Assembly (NCBI GenBank): GCA_034679985.1
Contig: JAXITR010000002.1
Location: forward strand, 31,655 to 95,654
Length of the DNA: 64,000 bases
Source: CAMDTE01 sp034679985
Lineage (GTDB): Bacteria; Bacteroidota; Bacteroidia; Flavobacteriales; Schleiferiaceae
Direction of reading: 5' to 3'
Both the position numbers and the translations under genes were made by a program. The notes under the pieces are model-generated. The model was not told the origin of the DNA, did no database searches, and saw only the letters and a list, made by a program, of their open reading frames with translations. How positions within the stretch are numbered: the first letter of the stretch is position 1; every line of letters begins with the position of its first letter. Shown in pieces: positions 1-7,291 of the stretch.

Positions 1-2
1 TT

Positions 3-485
3 GCGGTGCGCGCCATCCGCTTCAGCGCCTTGGACTACTTGCTCAAACCCATTGATCCCGAGGAACTTGTTTCAGCGATCCGTCGGGCCGAAGAACGCAA
101 AGGATTTGCGCCTGGATTGCCCGTTTTGATGGACCACCTGCGCGGACATTCGGACGCCGGTAAAAAGATCGTGGTACCCTGCCAGGACGGCATGCACATT
201 CTGCGCGTTAATGAGATTGTTCGCTGCGAATCAACGAGCAACTACACCCAGTTTTTCATGAAGTCGGGCAAAAAATTACTCGCGTCCAAAACACTGAAGG
301 AGTACGACTTGATGCTTTCCGATTACGGTTTTGAGCGCATCCACAAGAGCCATTTGGTCAACATGGAATTCGTCAAACGCTACGTCCCTTCCGACGGCGG
401 CTACGTCATTTTGGAGGACGACTCCACCATTCCCGTGGCCAACCGCAAGAAAGACGTTTTGGTGGCGCGGTTGCGCGCACTGTAG
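3..485 (+). CDS. LytTR-type response regulator, 5' truncated by window edge
   Basis: This is the C-terminal part of a two-component response regulator. The reading frame is open to the window edge, so the true start lies upstream. The first residues (about 1-25) carry the end of a receiver domain, with the motif ALDYLLKPI that contains the conserved lysine. After a short linker, residues about 55-159 form a LytTR DNA-binding domain (IVVPCQDGMHILRVNEI, then SNYTQFFM, then FERIHKSHLVN). Proteins of this type are phosphorylated by a LytS/YehU-like membrane histidine kinase and act as cytoplasmic transcription factors. The kinase partner is not visible and probably lies upstream. The family call is firm; the target genes are unknown. 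Confidence 0.9.
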   Translation, partial: AVRAIRFSALDYLLKPIDPEELVSAIRRAEERKGFAPGLPVLMDHLRGHSDAGKKIVVPCQDGMHILRVNEIVRCESTSNYTQFFMKSGKKLLASKTLKEYDLMLSDYGFERIHKSHLVNMEFVKRYVPSDGGYVILEDDSTIPVANRKKDVLVARLRAL

Positions 486-541
486 AAATTTGTTTTACCC
501 GACAACCGCAAGAAACACGTTTGCTCGGTCACTACCCAAGA

Positions 542-1015
542 CTACAGTTCGCCGGCCATGCGCAGCACGCGCTCCTTCAGGGATTCCTTGTAGGCCACCA
601 TCTTGGCTTGAATGGAGGCGTCCGACGTGCCCAAAATTTGCGCCGCCAAGATGCCCGCATTCGCGGCACCGTTCAACGCCACGGTAGCAACCGGCACCCC
701 ATTGGGCATTTGAAGGATGGACAAAACGCTGTCCCAGCCGTCGATTGAATTGCTGGATTTAACCGGTACCCCAATGACGGGAAGCGGCGTCAAGCTGGCC
801 ACCATGCCCGGCAGGTGCGCGGCGCCGCCGGCGCCGGCAATGATCACTTTCAACCCCCGGTCCACGGCCGTTTTGGCGTACTCCACCATGCGCTCGGGCG
901 TCCGGTGGGCAGAGACCACGGTCATTTCGTAGGGAATTCCCCATTCGGCGAGCAAGTCTGCAGCGGCTTGCAGGACGGGAAGGTCGCTGCTGCTGCCCAT
1001 GATGATTCCGACCAT
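542..1015 (-). CDS. purE: N5-carboxyaminoimidazole ribonucleotide mutase PurE
   Basis: PurE moves the carboxyl group of N5-CAIR to give CAIR in purine biosynthesis. The 157-residue length is typical of class I PurE. The N-terminal MGSSSDLPV motif and VVSAHRTPERM motif form the nucleotide/phosphate-binding and active-site histidine segments, and AGAGGAAHLPGMVA with PVIGVPVKS follow as in the family. It lies 11 bases downstream of purK on the same strand, so the two consecutive steps are probably co-transcribed. A TAnnTTTG-like box (TAACTTTG) occurs in the last codons of purK and could give purE its own promoter, but it may be only the coding sequence for Val-Thr-Leu. Confidence 0.97.
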   Translation of the reverse strand: MVGIIMGSSSDLPVLQAAADLLAEWGIPYEMTVVSAHRTPERMVEYAKTAVDRGLKVIIAGAGGAAHLPGMVASLTPLPVIGVPVKSSNSIDGWDSVLSILQMPNGVPVATVALNGAANAGILAAQILGTSDASIQAKMVAYKESLKERVLRMAGEL

Positions 1016-1026
1016 GAGTTTTGGGT

Positions 1027-2196
1027 TTAGTGGGGCAAAGTTACAACGCGCAAGGCATCGCGGCCTGCGGCCGCTCGCTTCCGCGCTTCGTCGGCCGTTT
1101 CGGCAACTGCCGTCAGGTGTCCCATCTTCCGAAACGGCCGCGTTTCGCGCTTGCCGTACAAATGCAGGTGCACTCCGGCTTGGGACAAAACGTCCAACGC
1201 CCCTTCGTAGTGCACCGGCCCTTGGTGGCCTTCGGCTCCCACCACGTTGGCCATGGCGGCGGCGGCGTGCGCTTGGGTTCCGCCCAACGGCAGATCGCAG
1301 GCCGCGCGCACCAACTGCTCAAATTGCGAAGTAGCGCAGGCTTCTAAGGTCCAGTGTCCGGAATTGTGCGGGCGCGGTGCCGCCTCGTTGATCCACAGGT
1401 TTCCGCTACGGTCCATAAAAAATTCCACGGAAAGCAGGCCTACTAGGCCCAAAGCTTCCACCAACTTGAGGGCCAGTTCTTGCGCCGCGGCGGCTGCAGC
1501 AGGGGAAAGTCGGGTAGGGACCACCACAAATTCAACTTGATTGGCCGTGGGGTGAAAATCCATATCCGTCACCGGGTAGACGGCCGTTTCGCCGGACCGG
1601 GTACGCGCCACTTGAACGGCCACCTCCAGATCCAAGTCCACCAGAGCCTCCGCCAGGCACTCGCCGTTGGGCAGCGCTTGGGCTTGTTCCTCCGTGCGCA
1701 CCAGGGTAACGCCAAAACCGTCGTAGCCGCCGGTGGCTGCCTTCCACACAAAGGGAAGGGGCCACGCGCCTGCGGCGCGGTCTGCGTGCAGCGCTTCGAT
1801 GCTTTCGTAAACGGTAAAAGGAGCCGTGGGCAACCCAATTTCCGCAAAAAATGCTTTTTGCCGGGCCTTGTTTTGCAGAATCTGCAACACGCGTCCGGGG
1901 GGGAAGCAGGGAATGCCTTCCACCTCCAATTGGATCAAGGCGTCGGCATTGACGGCTTCCAGTTCCAGAACGACGGACTGGCACTGCCGGCCAAAGTTCA
2001 GAACGGTGGCGTAGTCCGTGAGGGAGCCGCGTTCAAAACGGTGCGCGCCGTACTGCGCGGGAGCGTCCGCCGCGGGGTCCAGAATGGCCACGGCGATGTC
2101 CATGCGGCGGGCAGCGGCCAAAAGCATTTTGCCCAGTTGGCCGCCCCCAACAATGCCAAGGGTGAACTGGGGGTTGGAAAACGGAGAAGAGGTCAT
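1027..2196 (-). CDS. purK: N5-carboxyaminoimidazole ribonucleotide synthase PurK
   Basis: PurK is the ATP-grasp enzyme that carboxylates aminoimidazole ribonucleotide with bicarbonate and ATP, feeding PurE. The protein has 389 residues, a normal length. It opens with TLGIVGGGQLGKML, the nucleotide-fold glycine motif, and has the ATP-grasp segment VWKATTGGYDGFGV type (here VWKAATGGYDGFGV) and the NEAAPRPHNSGHWT active-site block near residue 280. The reading frame continues upstream, but the ATG at 2196 is chosen because it begins the conserved domain and overlaps the stop codon of the upstream SprT-like gene in an ATGA arrangement, which implies translational coupling. Confidence 0.97.
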   Translation of the reverse strand: MTSSPFSNPQFTLGIVGGGQLGKMLLAAARRMDIAVAILDPAADAPAQYGAHRFERGSLTDYATVLNFGRQCQSVVLELEAVNADALIQLEVEGIPCFPPGRVLQILQNKARQKAFFAEIGLPTAPFTVYESIEALHADRAAGAWPLPFVWKAATGGYDGFGVTLVRTEEQAQALPNGECLAEALVDLDLEVAVQVARTRSGETAVYPVTDMDFHPTANQVEFVVVPTRLSPAAAAAAQELALKLVEALGLVGLLSVEFFMDRSGNLWINEAAPRPHNSGHWTLEACATSQFEQLVRAACDLPLGGTQAHAAAAMANVVGAEGHQGPVHYEGALDVLSQAGVHLHLYGKRETRPFRKMGHLTAVAETADEARKRAAAGRDALRVVTLPH

Positions 2197-2915
2197 GGGT
2201 GCCAATGGATTTCCGAAGAAACAGGGGTTGGAGCGGGAAGTGGGGCGTCGGTCCAAACCACTTCTGCCAGGGGATGCACGGCAAAGGTACGGCCGCTGCC
2301 CACTTCCGTGCAGGCAATGCGGGTGCGTCGGCGCGGTCCTTTTACGAACGCCCGGCCGCTCACCAACCGAAAAGCAGCCCCTTCGGGCAGATCCCGTACG
2401 TGCGGACGTTCGGTCGTTTTGGGGCGGAGCACCTGCAGCAGGGCGGGGTCTGCGCCGCACGAGGCCTTGGGTTTGCGCAGGGATTTTTCCAGCACGCGCG
2501 CCACTTCCGGCTGAAAAACACCCTCCGTCAAAAAGGGGGTAACCACCGCGCGGTAGGCGGCTTGCCATTCGCTGCCGTGGGGGGCGGGTTTGACCGGCCG
2601 TACGGGCCGACCGCGTAAAACAGCGGTCAATTGCTTCAGCGGATTCAGTCCGCCGTTGAATGCACCTTTCTGCGCTTGCCACGCGGCGTCTACGTGGGCG
2701 TGGGCCAGCTCGTGCAAGAGGGTCAGGAGAAAGGCGTCGGGCGGCAAGTCTCGGTTCACCCGAATGCGGGCGGGTTTGCCGTCGTGCGCGGGCCGGAAGT
2801 CTCCCCATTTGGAGCTGCGCGGCGCCACGGCGTCAATGGCACCTGTGAATGCCTGTGCCAGCGGAACCACCAGTTCGGCGGCGCGCTCGTTGGGCAGCAG
2901 GGGAATCCAATTCAC
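2193..2915 (-). CDS. SprT-like zinc metalloprotease-family protein
   Basis: A 240-residue protein of the SprT-like family, as found widely in Bacteroidota. The HELAHAH segment at residues 68-74 supplies the HExxH zinc-binding motif; KPAPHGSEWQAAY near residue 105 supplies the third-ligand region. The C-terminal half carries a SprT-like basic region. I chose the GTG at 2915 because homologues begin with a short segment like WIPLLPNERAAELV just here; the frame is open to 3113 but that upstream part encodes no family sequence. The GTG overlaps the TGA of a 39-residue ORF as GTGA, and the gene's own TGA overlaps the purK start as ATGA. The exact substrate is unknown; eukaryotic Spartan relatives repair DNA-protein crosslinks. 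Confidence 0.85.
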   Translation of the reverse strand: MNWIPLLPNERAAELVVPLAQAFTGAIDAVAPRSSKWGDFRPAHDGKPARIRVNRDLPPDAFLLTLLHELAHAHVDAAWQAQKGAFNGGLNPLKQLTAVLRGRPVRPVKPAPHGSEWQAAYRAVVTPFLTEGVFQPEVARVLEKSLRKPKASCGADPALLQVLRPKTTERPHVRDLPEGAAFRLVSGRAFVKGPRRRTRIACTEVGSGRTFAVHPLAEVVWTDAPLPAPTPVSSEIHWHP

Positions 2916-3031
2916 CGCGACGCGGAAAAATGCGGACAATCGCAGCCGCGCGCCCCGCCGCAGGCCGTTGCCGCGGTTGCCAGCGCCACCAGCGCCAAAA
3001 CCGCGAAAAGAGTTGAAAAAGCACGTTTCAT
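2912..3031 (-). CDS. 39-residue putative secreted or lipoprotein peptide
   Basis: A short frame begins with MKRAFSTLFAVLALVALAT, a typical signal-peptide start (two basic residues, then a hydrophobic run of alanine, leucine and valine), followed by AATAC, a weak lipobox with Cys24, and a short Cys-rich tail with Cys30 and Cys32. Its TGA overlaps the GTG start of the SprT-like gene (GTGA at 2912-2915). Size and composition recall small entericidin-like lipoproteins, but I do not recognise a family. It could be a real coupled microprotein, or the result of a frameshift that separated a signal sequence from a longer protein; SprT-like proteins are normally cytoplasmic, so I favour a separate ORF or a chance ORF. 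Confidence 0.4.
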   Translation of the reverse strand: MKRAFSTLFAVLALVALATAATACGGARGCDCPHFSASR

Positions 3032-3059
3032 CCCCGTAAAAATAACGTAATTTTAGGGC

Positions 3060-3806
3060 ATGATTTACCGCTTTTTTGCCGAATTGGGTGCCTACTGGCT
3101 CTTTTTGCGCCAAGTCTTCCGTCGGCCGGAGCGGTTTGCGGAATACCGCAAGGCTTTTTGGCGCGATGTAGACGCCTTAGGTGTGAAAACATTGCCCTTG
3201 GTGGCCATCATTTCCTTGTTCATGGGCGCGGTAGTCACCATCCAGACGGCACTGAATTTGGAGGATCCACTCATCCCGCGCTACTACATCGCCATTGCCG
3301 TTCGGGAGTCCATTTTATTGGAGTTTGCACCCACCATCGTGAGCCTCATTTTGGCGGGCATCGTGGGTTCCAACATCTCCGGATCTCTAGGCAACATGCG
3401 CATCACGGAGCAAATCGACGCCCTGGAAGTCATGGGCATCAATCCGGCCGGGTTTTTGGTGCTCCCTAAAATCGCCGCCAACGTTTTGTTCAGCCCCGTC
3501 CTGCTCATTTTCTCCATGGCGGGGGGCTTGGTGGGCGGCTACTTGGCCGGTTGGTGGTTGGGACTTTTGTCTCCGGGTGAATTTTTATTGGGTCTTCGGT
3601 TGGAATTTCAACCCTTTTACATCGCCTATTCGGTATTTAAGATGACCGTTTTTGCGTTCTTCATTGCCAGTGTACCCTCCTTCTTTGGGTACCGCGTGAA
3701 AGGGGGGCCTTTGGAGGTGGGACACGCCAGCACCCAGGCCGTCATCGCCACCATCTTGGCGATCATCCTGTTCAACTACATCCTGACCAACCTCATTCTG
3801 CAATGA
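3060..3806 (+). CDS. mlaE: MlaE-family ABC transporter permease
   Basis: The 248-residue inner-membrane permease of an MCE/Mla-type lipid transporter. It has the family hallmarks: an N-terminal amphipathic stretch, LVAIISLFMGAVVT near residue 50, the central IVGSNISGSLGNMRITEQI segment with the EQIDALEVMGI motif near residue 120, and several C-terminal membrane segments. Systems of this kind move phospholipids between the inner and outer membranes. It is followed by its ATPase gene with an ATGA overlap at 3803-3806. A gene for the periplasmic substrate-binding MlaD/MCE protein, usual in the operon in other bacteria, is not next to the pair here and is probably elsewhere. Only 28 bases separate its start from the divergent small ORF. 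Confidence 0.93.
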   Translation: MIYRFFAELGAYWLFLRQVFRRPERFAEYRKAFWRDVDALGVKTLPLVAIISLFMGAVVTIQTALNLEDPLIPRYYIAIAVRESILLEFAPTIVSLILAGIVGSNISGSLGNMRITEQIDALEVMGINPAGFLVLPKIAANVLFSPVLLIFSMAGGLVGGYLAGWWLGLLSPGEFLLGLRLEFQPFYIAYSVFKMTVFAFFIASVPSFFGYRVKGGPLEVGHASTQAVIATILAIILFNYILTNLILQ

Positions 3807-4564
3807 TTTCCGTGCGCAACCTCCACAAGTCCTTTGGTGACCAGCACGTGTTGCGCGGCATCGATGTGGAACTGAAGCCCGGCAAGTGCAACTTGATCAT
3901 TGGCTTAAGTGGCTCCGGAAAAACGGTGATGCTGAAGTCCATTTTGGGGTTGGTTCAGCCCGACGAAGGCACCATTCTGTACGACGGCCGAAACCTGCGC
4001 GAAATGGAGCCCAGCGACGCCCGGAAGGTGCGCCAGGAAATGGGCATGGTCTTCCAAGGAAGCGCCCTGTTCACCTCGCAAAGCATCGAAGAAAACGTGC
4101 GTCTTCCCCTGGACTTTTTTACGAGCATGTCTGCGGCCGAGAAAAAGGAACGGGTTCGGTTCTGTTTGGAGCGCGTTCGCATTGAAAAAGCGGCCCACAA
4201 ATACCCCGCGGAACTCTCTGGCGGCATGCAAAAACGCGTGGCCATTGCACGCGCCATCGTATTGAATCCCAAGTATTTGTTCTGCGACGAGCCCAACAGC
4301 GGCCTGGACCCAGAAACCTCCCTGGTCATCGACGCCCTCATCCAAGACATCACCCACGAGTACGGCATGACCACGGTCATCAATACGCACGACATGAACT
4401 CCGTTTTGGAGATTGGCGAGCACGTTCTCCTATTAAAGGGAGGCGAGAAGGTCTGGGAAGGCACGAACGACGAAATCCTGGAGGCGGAAGACCCGGCCGT
4501 AGTGGACTACGTTTTTCGATCCAACTTGATGAAAAGAGTGCGCACGGCCCTGAGCGGGCAGTGA
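3803..4564 (+). CDS. mlaF: MlaF-family ABC transporter ATP-binding protein
   Basis: The 253-residue ATPase that drives the MlaE permease. All nucleotide-binding motifs are visible: Walker A GLSGSGKT at residues 34-41, a Q-loop in MGMVFQGSALF, the ABC signature LSGGMQKR, Walker B YLFCDEPNSGLDP and the switch histidine in VINTHDMNS. The signature reads LSGGM and is followed by KRVAIARAI, as in MlaF relatives. The start overlaps the stop of mlaE by four bases, indicating coupled translation of a stoichiometric complex. The gene converges on kmo with a 25-base gap and no obvious terminator hairpin. Confidence 0.95.
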   Translation: MISVRNLHKSFGDQHVLRGIDVELKPGKCNLIIGLSGSGKTVMLKSILGLVQPDEGTILYDGRNLREMEPSDARKVRQEMGMVFQGSALFTSQSIEENVRLPLDFFTSMSAAEKKERVRFCLERVRIEKAAHKYPAELSGGMQKRVAIARAIVLNPKYLFCDEPNSGLDPETSLVIDALIQDITHEYGMTTVINTHDMNSVLEIGEHVLLLKGGEKVWEGTNDEILEAEDPAVVDYVFRSNLMKRVRTALSGQ

Positions 4565-4589
4565 ACGCGCACCGCGATCTGCCTGCGAT

Positions 4590-5927
4590 TTACCGCGCTG
4601 TTCGTTCCAACAACAAAGCCTCAACTTCGGCACTGTCCCAACGCTCTTCTAGGCCCGGCAAAGCCATTACTTCGCGCATGATGGCCTCCTGCCTGCGGCC
4701 GTTGGCCAAGGCCTCCGCGTAGGGCGTGTGCGAAAAGGTGACTTGGGTGTAGAGCGGCGTCCAGCGGTCCGGATGCTTGTTGGAGAACCACGCCTCAATT
4801 TTCTTCTGAAGCAGAAACTCCGGTTGGCCCACCAAATCGCGCATTTCAATGAAATTCAGCAAGGCCAACTCCGCAATGGCGTCGCCGTTGGGTTTCTGAA
4901 TGCGGCTGTATTCAGGCAACACGTTGGGCCAGTCCTCGCCGTGTGCGTCCAGGAGGTCGTCCAGCACCGTGCAATCCTCAAAACCGGCGTTCATGCCCTG
5001 TCCGTAGAACGGAACGATGGCGTGTGCGGCGTCGCCAATGAGGGCGACGGTTCCGTTGAATTGCCAGGGGTCGCACCGCATGATGACCAGGGAACTGGCG
5101 GGGTTGGTTTCCCACTGCGTGCGAAAATCAGGCATCAGGGAGAGGGCGTCGGGAAAAATGCGGGCAAAAAAGGCTTCGGCGTCGTCCGTAGTGGGCAAGC
5201 TCGCAAAACTCTCGGGGCCTTCCCACGCGAAAAACAGCGTCAGGGTGAAGCTGCCGTCTGGATTGGGCAAGGCGATGAGCATGTACCCGCCCCGCGGCCA
5301 AATGTGCAAGGCGTTTTTCTCCATTTGGAACGCTCCGTTCGCGCCAGCCGGAATGTGCAATTCCTTGTAGCCGTGATCGATGTACTGCTGCTGGTACTGG
5401 TAGCGGTCCGTTTTGATCATGGCGGACCGGATGGCGCTGTAGGCACCGTCCGTGGCAAAAAGGAGCCCCGGTTCCACGCGTTCCACGGATCCGTCGCCGG
5501 ATTCAAAAGCCGCAGATCCGGTTTTTAGGTCCACGTCCACGCATTTGCGGTCAAAATGCAGGTGTACGTTGCCGCTTTGCTCCGCCAAGGTCATCAGCTG
5601 TTCGTTCAAACCGCCGCGGGAGACCGAATAAATGGCCTGGCCGTCTTTTCCGTAGGGTTGGCGGACCAAGGTGCCGTCCACGGCGTGCATCACGCGGTGG
5701 CTCATGGGGATGGCCTCGCGGGCAATGGCCTCCGCCAATCCGGCGCGCTCCAAGGCCTTCCAGCCGCGGTTGGAAAGGGCCAAATTGATGCTGCGTCCGC
5801 CGGCGTAGCCTGCTTTGCGGGAGTCCGTCCGACGCTCGTAAACGTCCACGCGGTAGCCGCGCTTGGCCAACAGGGCGGTCCACAACGAGCCGACGAGTCC
5901 GGCTCCAACTACAGTTGCTTTTTTCAT
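4590..5927 (-). CDS. kmo: Kynurenine 3-monooxygenase
   Basis: A 445-residue FAD-dependent aromatic hydroxylase that turns L-kynurenine into 3-hydroxykynurenine using NADPH and oxygen. The N-terminal dinucleotide fold VVGAGLVGSLWTALLAKRGY with the following YERR motif binds FAD; GGRSINLALSNRGW is characteristic of KMO; the second FAD motif ALIGDAAHAIVPFYGQGMN lies near residue 295; and YTQVTFSHTPYAEA is a KMO-specific C-terminal segment. Its ATG overlaps the TGA of kynU (ATGA at 5924-5927), so both enzymes are made from one mRNA. Together they give 3-hydroxyanthranilate, the entry to de novo NAD synthesis from tryptophan. Tryptophan dioxygenase and 3-hydroxyanthranilate dioxygenase genes are not in this window. 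Confidence 0.96.
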   Translation of the reverse strand: MKKATVVGAGLVGSLWTALLAKRGYRVDVYERRTDSRKAGYAGGRSINLALSNRGWKALERAGLAEAIAREAIPMSHRVMHAVDGTLVRQPYGKDGQAIYSVSRGGLNEQLMTLAEQSGNVHLHFDRKCVDVDLKTGSAAFESGDGSVERVEPGLLFATDGAYSAIRSAMIKTDRYQYQQQYIDHGYKELHIPAGANGAFQMEKNALHIWPRGGYMLIALPNPDGSFTLTLFFAWEGPESFASLPTTDDAEAFFARIFPDALSLMPDFRTQWETNPASSLVIMRCDPWQFNGTVALIGDAAHAIVPFYGQGMNAGFEDCTVLDDLLDAHGEDWPNVLPEYSRIQKPNGDAIAELALLNFIEMRDLVGQPEFLLQKKIEAWFSNKHPDRWTPLYTQVTFSHTPYAEALANGRRQEAIMREVMALPGLEERWDSAEVEALLLERTAR

Positions 5928-7216
5928 GGGGTCAAAAGTTCCAACAGGATGGATTCCAGACGGGACAGGTCTTCGTAGGAATTATAGAGGGGCACGGGAG
6001 CCATGCGAATGCAGTCCGGCTCGCGCCAGTCTGCCACCACGCCGCGTTCCGTGAGGGCGTCAAAAAAAGATTTGCCGCGGCCGGGGAAGCGCACGCTCAC
6101 CTGCGAGCCGCGTTCGTGGTCTGCGCGGGGCGTAAACACTTCGATGGCAGCGCCGGTGGTTTCGGCCGTACGGTCCAACAAGCCCATCAAGGCCGCGGAG
6201 AGCTCCAAACTCTTGGTACGGCGCGCACCCGGATGTTCGGAGTCGGCGCGGTCAAACAGATCCAAGGAGGCCCGGTGCACCGCCATGCTCAACACCGGAG
6301 CGTTGGACAACTGCCAAGACTCCGCGGAGGGAATGGGGTGGAAGTCCGGCTCCATGAGGAAGCGTCGGGTTTTATCTTGGCCCCACCAGCCCGCCAAACG
6401 CAGGGTTTCTGCACCGTGGTGCCGCTCGTGCACAAAGATGCCCGCCACCCCGCCGGGGCTGCTGTTCAAGTACTTGTAGCTGCACCAGGCCGCAAAATCC
6501 ACATTCCAGGCGTGCAGTTCCAACGGAACATTGCCCGCGGCGTGCGCCAAGTCCCAGCCCACCAGAACGCCGCGTTCTTGGGCGTAGGCGGTGAGTCGTT
6601 CCATAGGAAATACCTGTCCGGTGAAATAATTCACGCCGCCCACCAACATTAGGGCAATCTCGGAACCGTGTTTGTTCAGAGCCGCTTCAAAATCCTCCGG
6701 ACGGTGCGTGCCACCGGGGCCGTTGGGGGCGATTTCGATCAAGTCCGTATCCGGGTTGAATCCGTGCCAGCGCAGCTGGGAGGCCAAGGCGTACCGATCG
6801 GACGGGAAGGCCTTGGCTTCGGTTAAAATCTTAAACCGCGAAGCCGTGGGGCGGTAAAAACTCGCCATCAAAAAGTGCAAGTTGGCGGTCAAAGAGCCCA
6901 TGGCCACCACCTCGCTGGGCCGGGCGCCGGTCAAGCGGGCCAGGCTGGAGGTCATGCGTTCGTGGTAGGGCATCCACGGGTTTTTGGCGGCAAAATGCCC
7001 CTCCACGCCCAGGCGCTGCCAGTCGTCCAATTCCGTTTGCAGGGCCGCGGACGCAGACTTGGGTTGCAAACCCAGCGAATTGCCGGTGAGGTAGACGCAA
7101 TCTTCGCCCGCGTGCTGGGGAATGAAAAATTCCGACCGGTAGGAAAACAAGGGGTCCGCAGCGTCGCGCAGGCGCGCTTCCGAGAGCGGTAAATAACGTG
7201 TTGATAAAGGGTCCAT
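5924..7216 (-). CDS. kynU: Kynureninase
   Basis: A PLP-dependent hydrolase that cleaves kynurenine or 3-hydroxykynurenine to (3-hydroxy)anthranilate and alanine. From the ATG at 7216 the protein has 430 residues. YLTGNSLGLQPKSA is the family N-terminal motif, VGWDLAHAAGNVPLELH contains the PLP-binding aspartate, and WCSYKYLNSSPGGVAG contains the PLP-linked lysine. The frame is open to a TTG at 7240, but ATG 7216 is the better start. It is the first gene of the kynU-kmo pair and is divergent from gcvP. A near-consensus -7 element (TACCTTGC) lies about 20 bases upstream on the minus strand. Confidence 0.96.
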   Translation of the reverse strand: MDPLSTRYLPLSEARLRDAADPLFSYRSEFFIPQHAGEDCVYLTGNSLGLQPKSASAALQTELDDWQRLGVEGHFAAKNPWMPYHERMTSSLARLTGARPSEVVAMGSLTANLHFLMASFYRPTASRFKILTEAKAFPSDRYALASQLRWHGFNPDTDLIEIAPNGPGGTHRPEDFEAALNKHGSEIALMLVGGVNYFTGQVFPMERLTAYAQERGVLVGWDLAHAAGNVPLELHAWNVDFAAWCSYKYLNSSPGGVAGIFVHERHHGAETLRLAGWWGQDKTRRFLMEPDFHPIPSAESWQLSNAPVLSMAVHRASLDLFDRADSEHPGARRTKSLELSAALMGLLDRTAETTGAAIEVFTPRADHERGSQVSVRFPGRGKSFFDALTERGVVADWREPDCIRMAPVPLYNSYEDLSRLESILLELLTP

Positions 7217-7258
7217 CAAAGCTTTCGTTGACCCCTGCAAGGTAGGGCAGTTTTGGAG

Positions 7259-7266
7259 TAATTTTG
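7259..7266 (+). promoter_or_regulatory. TAnnTTTG -7 box for gcvP
   Basis: TAATTTTG matches the Bacteroidota -7 consensus exactly and lies 25 bases before the gcvP ATG. I could not identify a convincing -33 TTG element at the usual 17-23-base spacing. Confidence 0.6.
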
Positions 7267-7291
7267 TGACCTTCTAAAACCCTTTGTCGCC

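Noticed and set aside
1005..1050. TAACTTTG near the purE start as an independent promoter
   Set aside because: It encodes the last codons of purK (Val-Thr-Leu) and may occur by chance; not listed as a separate promoter.
1480..2514. Plus-strand frame of 344 codons opposite purK and the SprT-like gene
   Set aside because: No recognisable domain, and both opposite genes are well supported.
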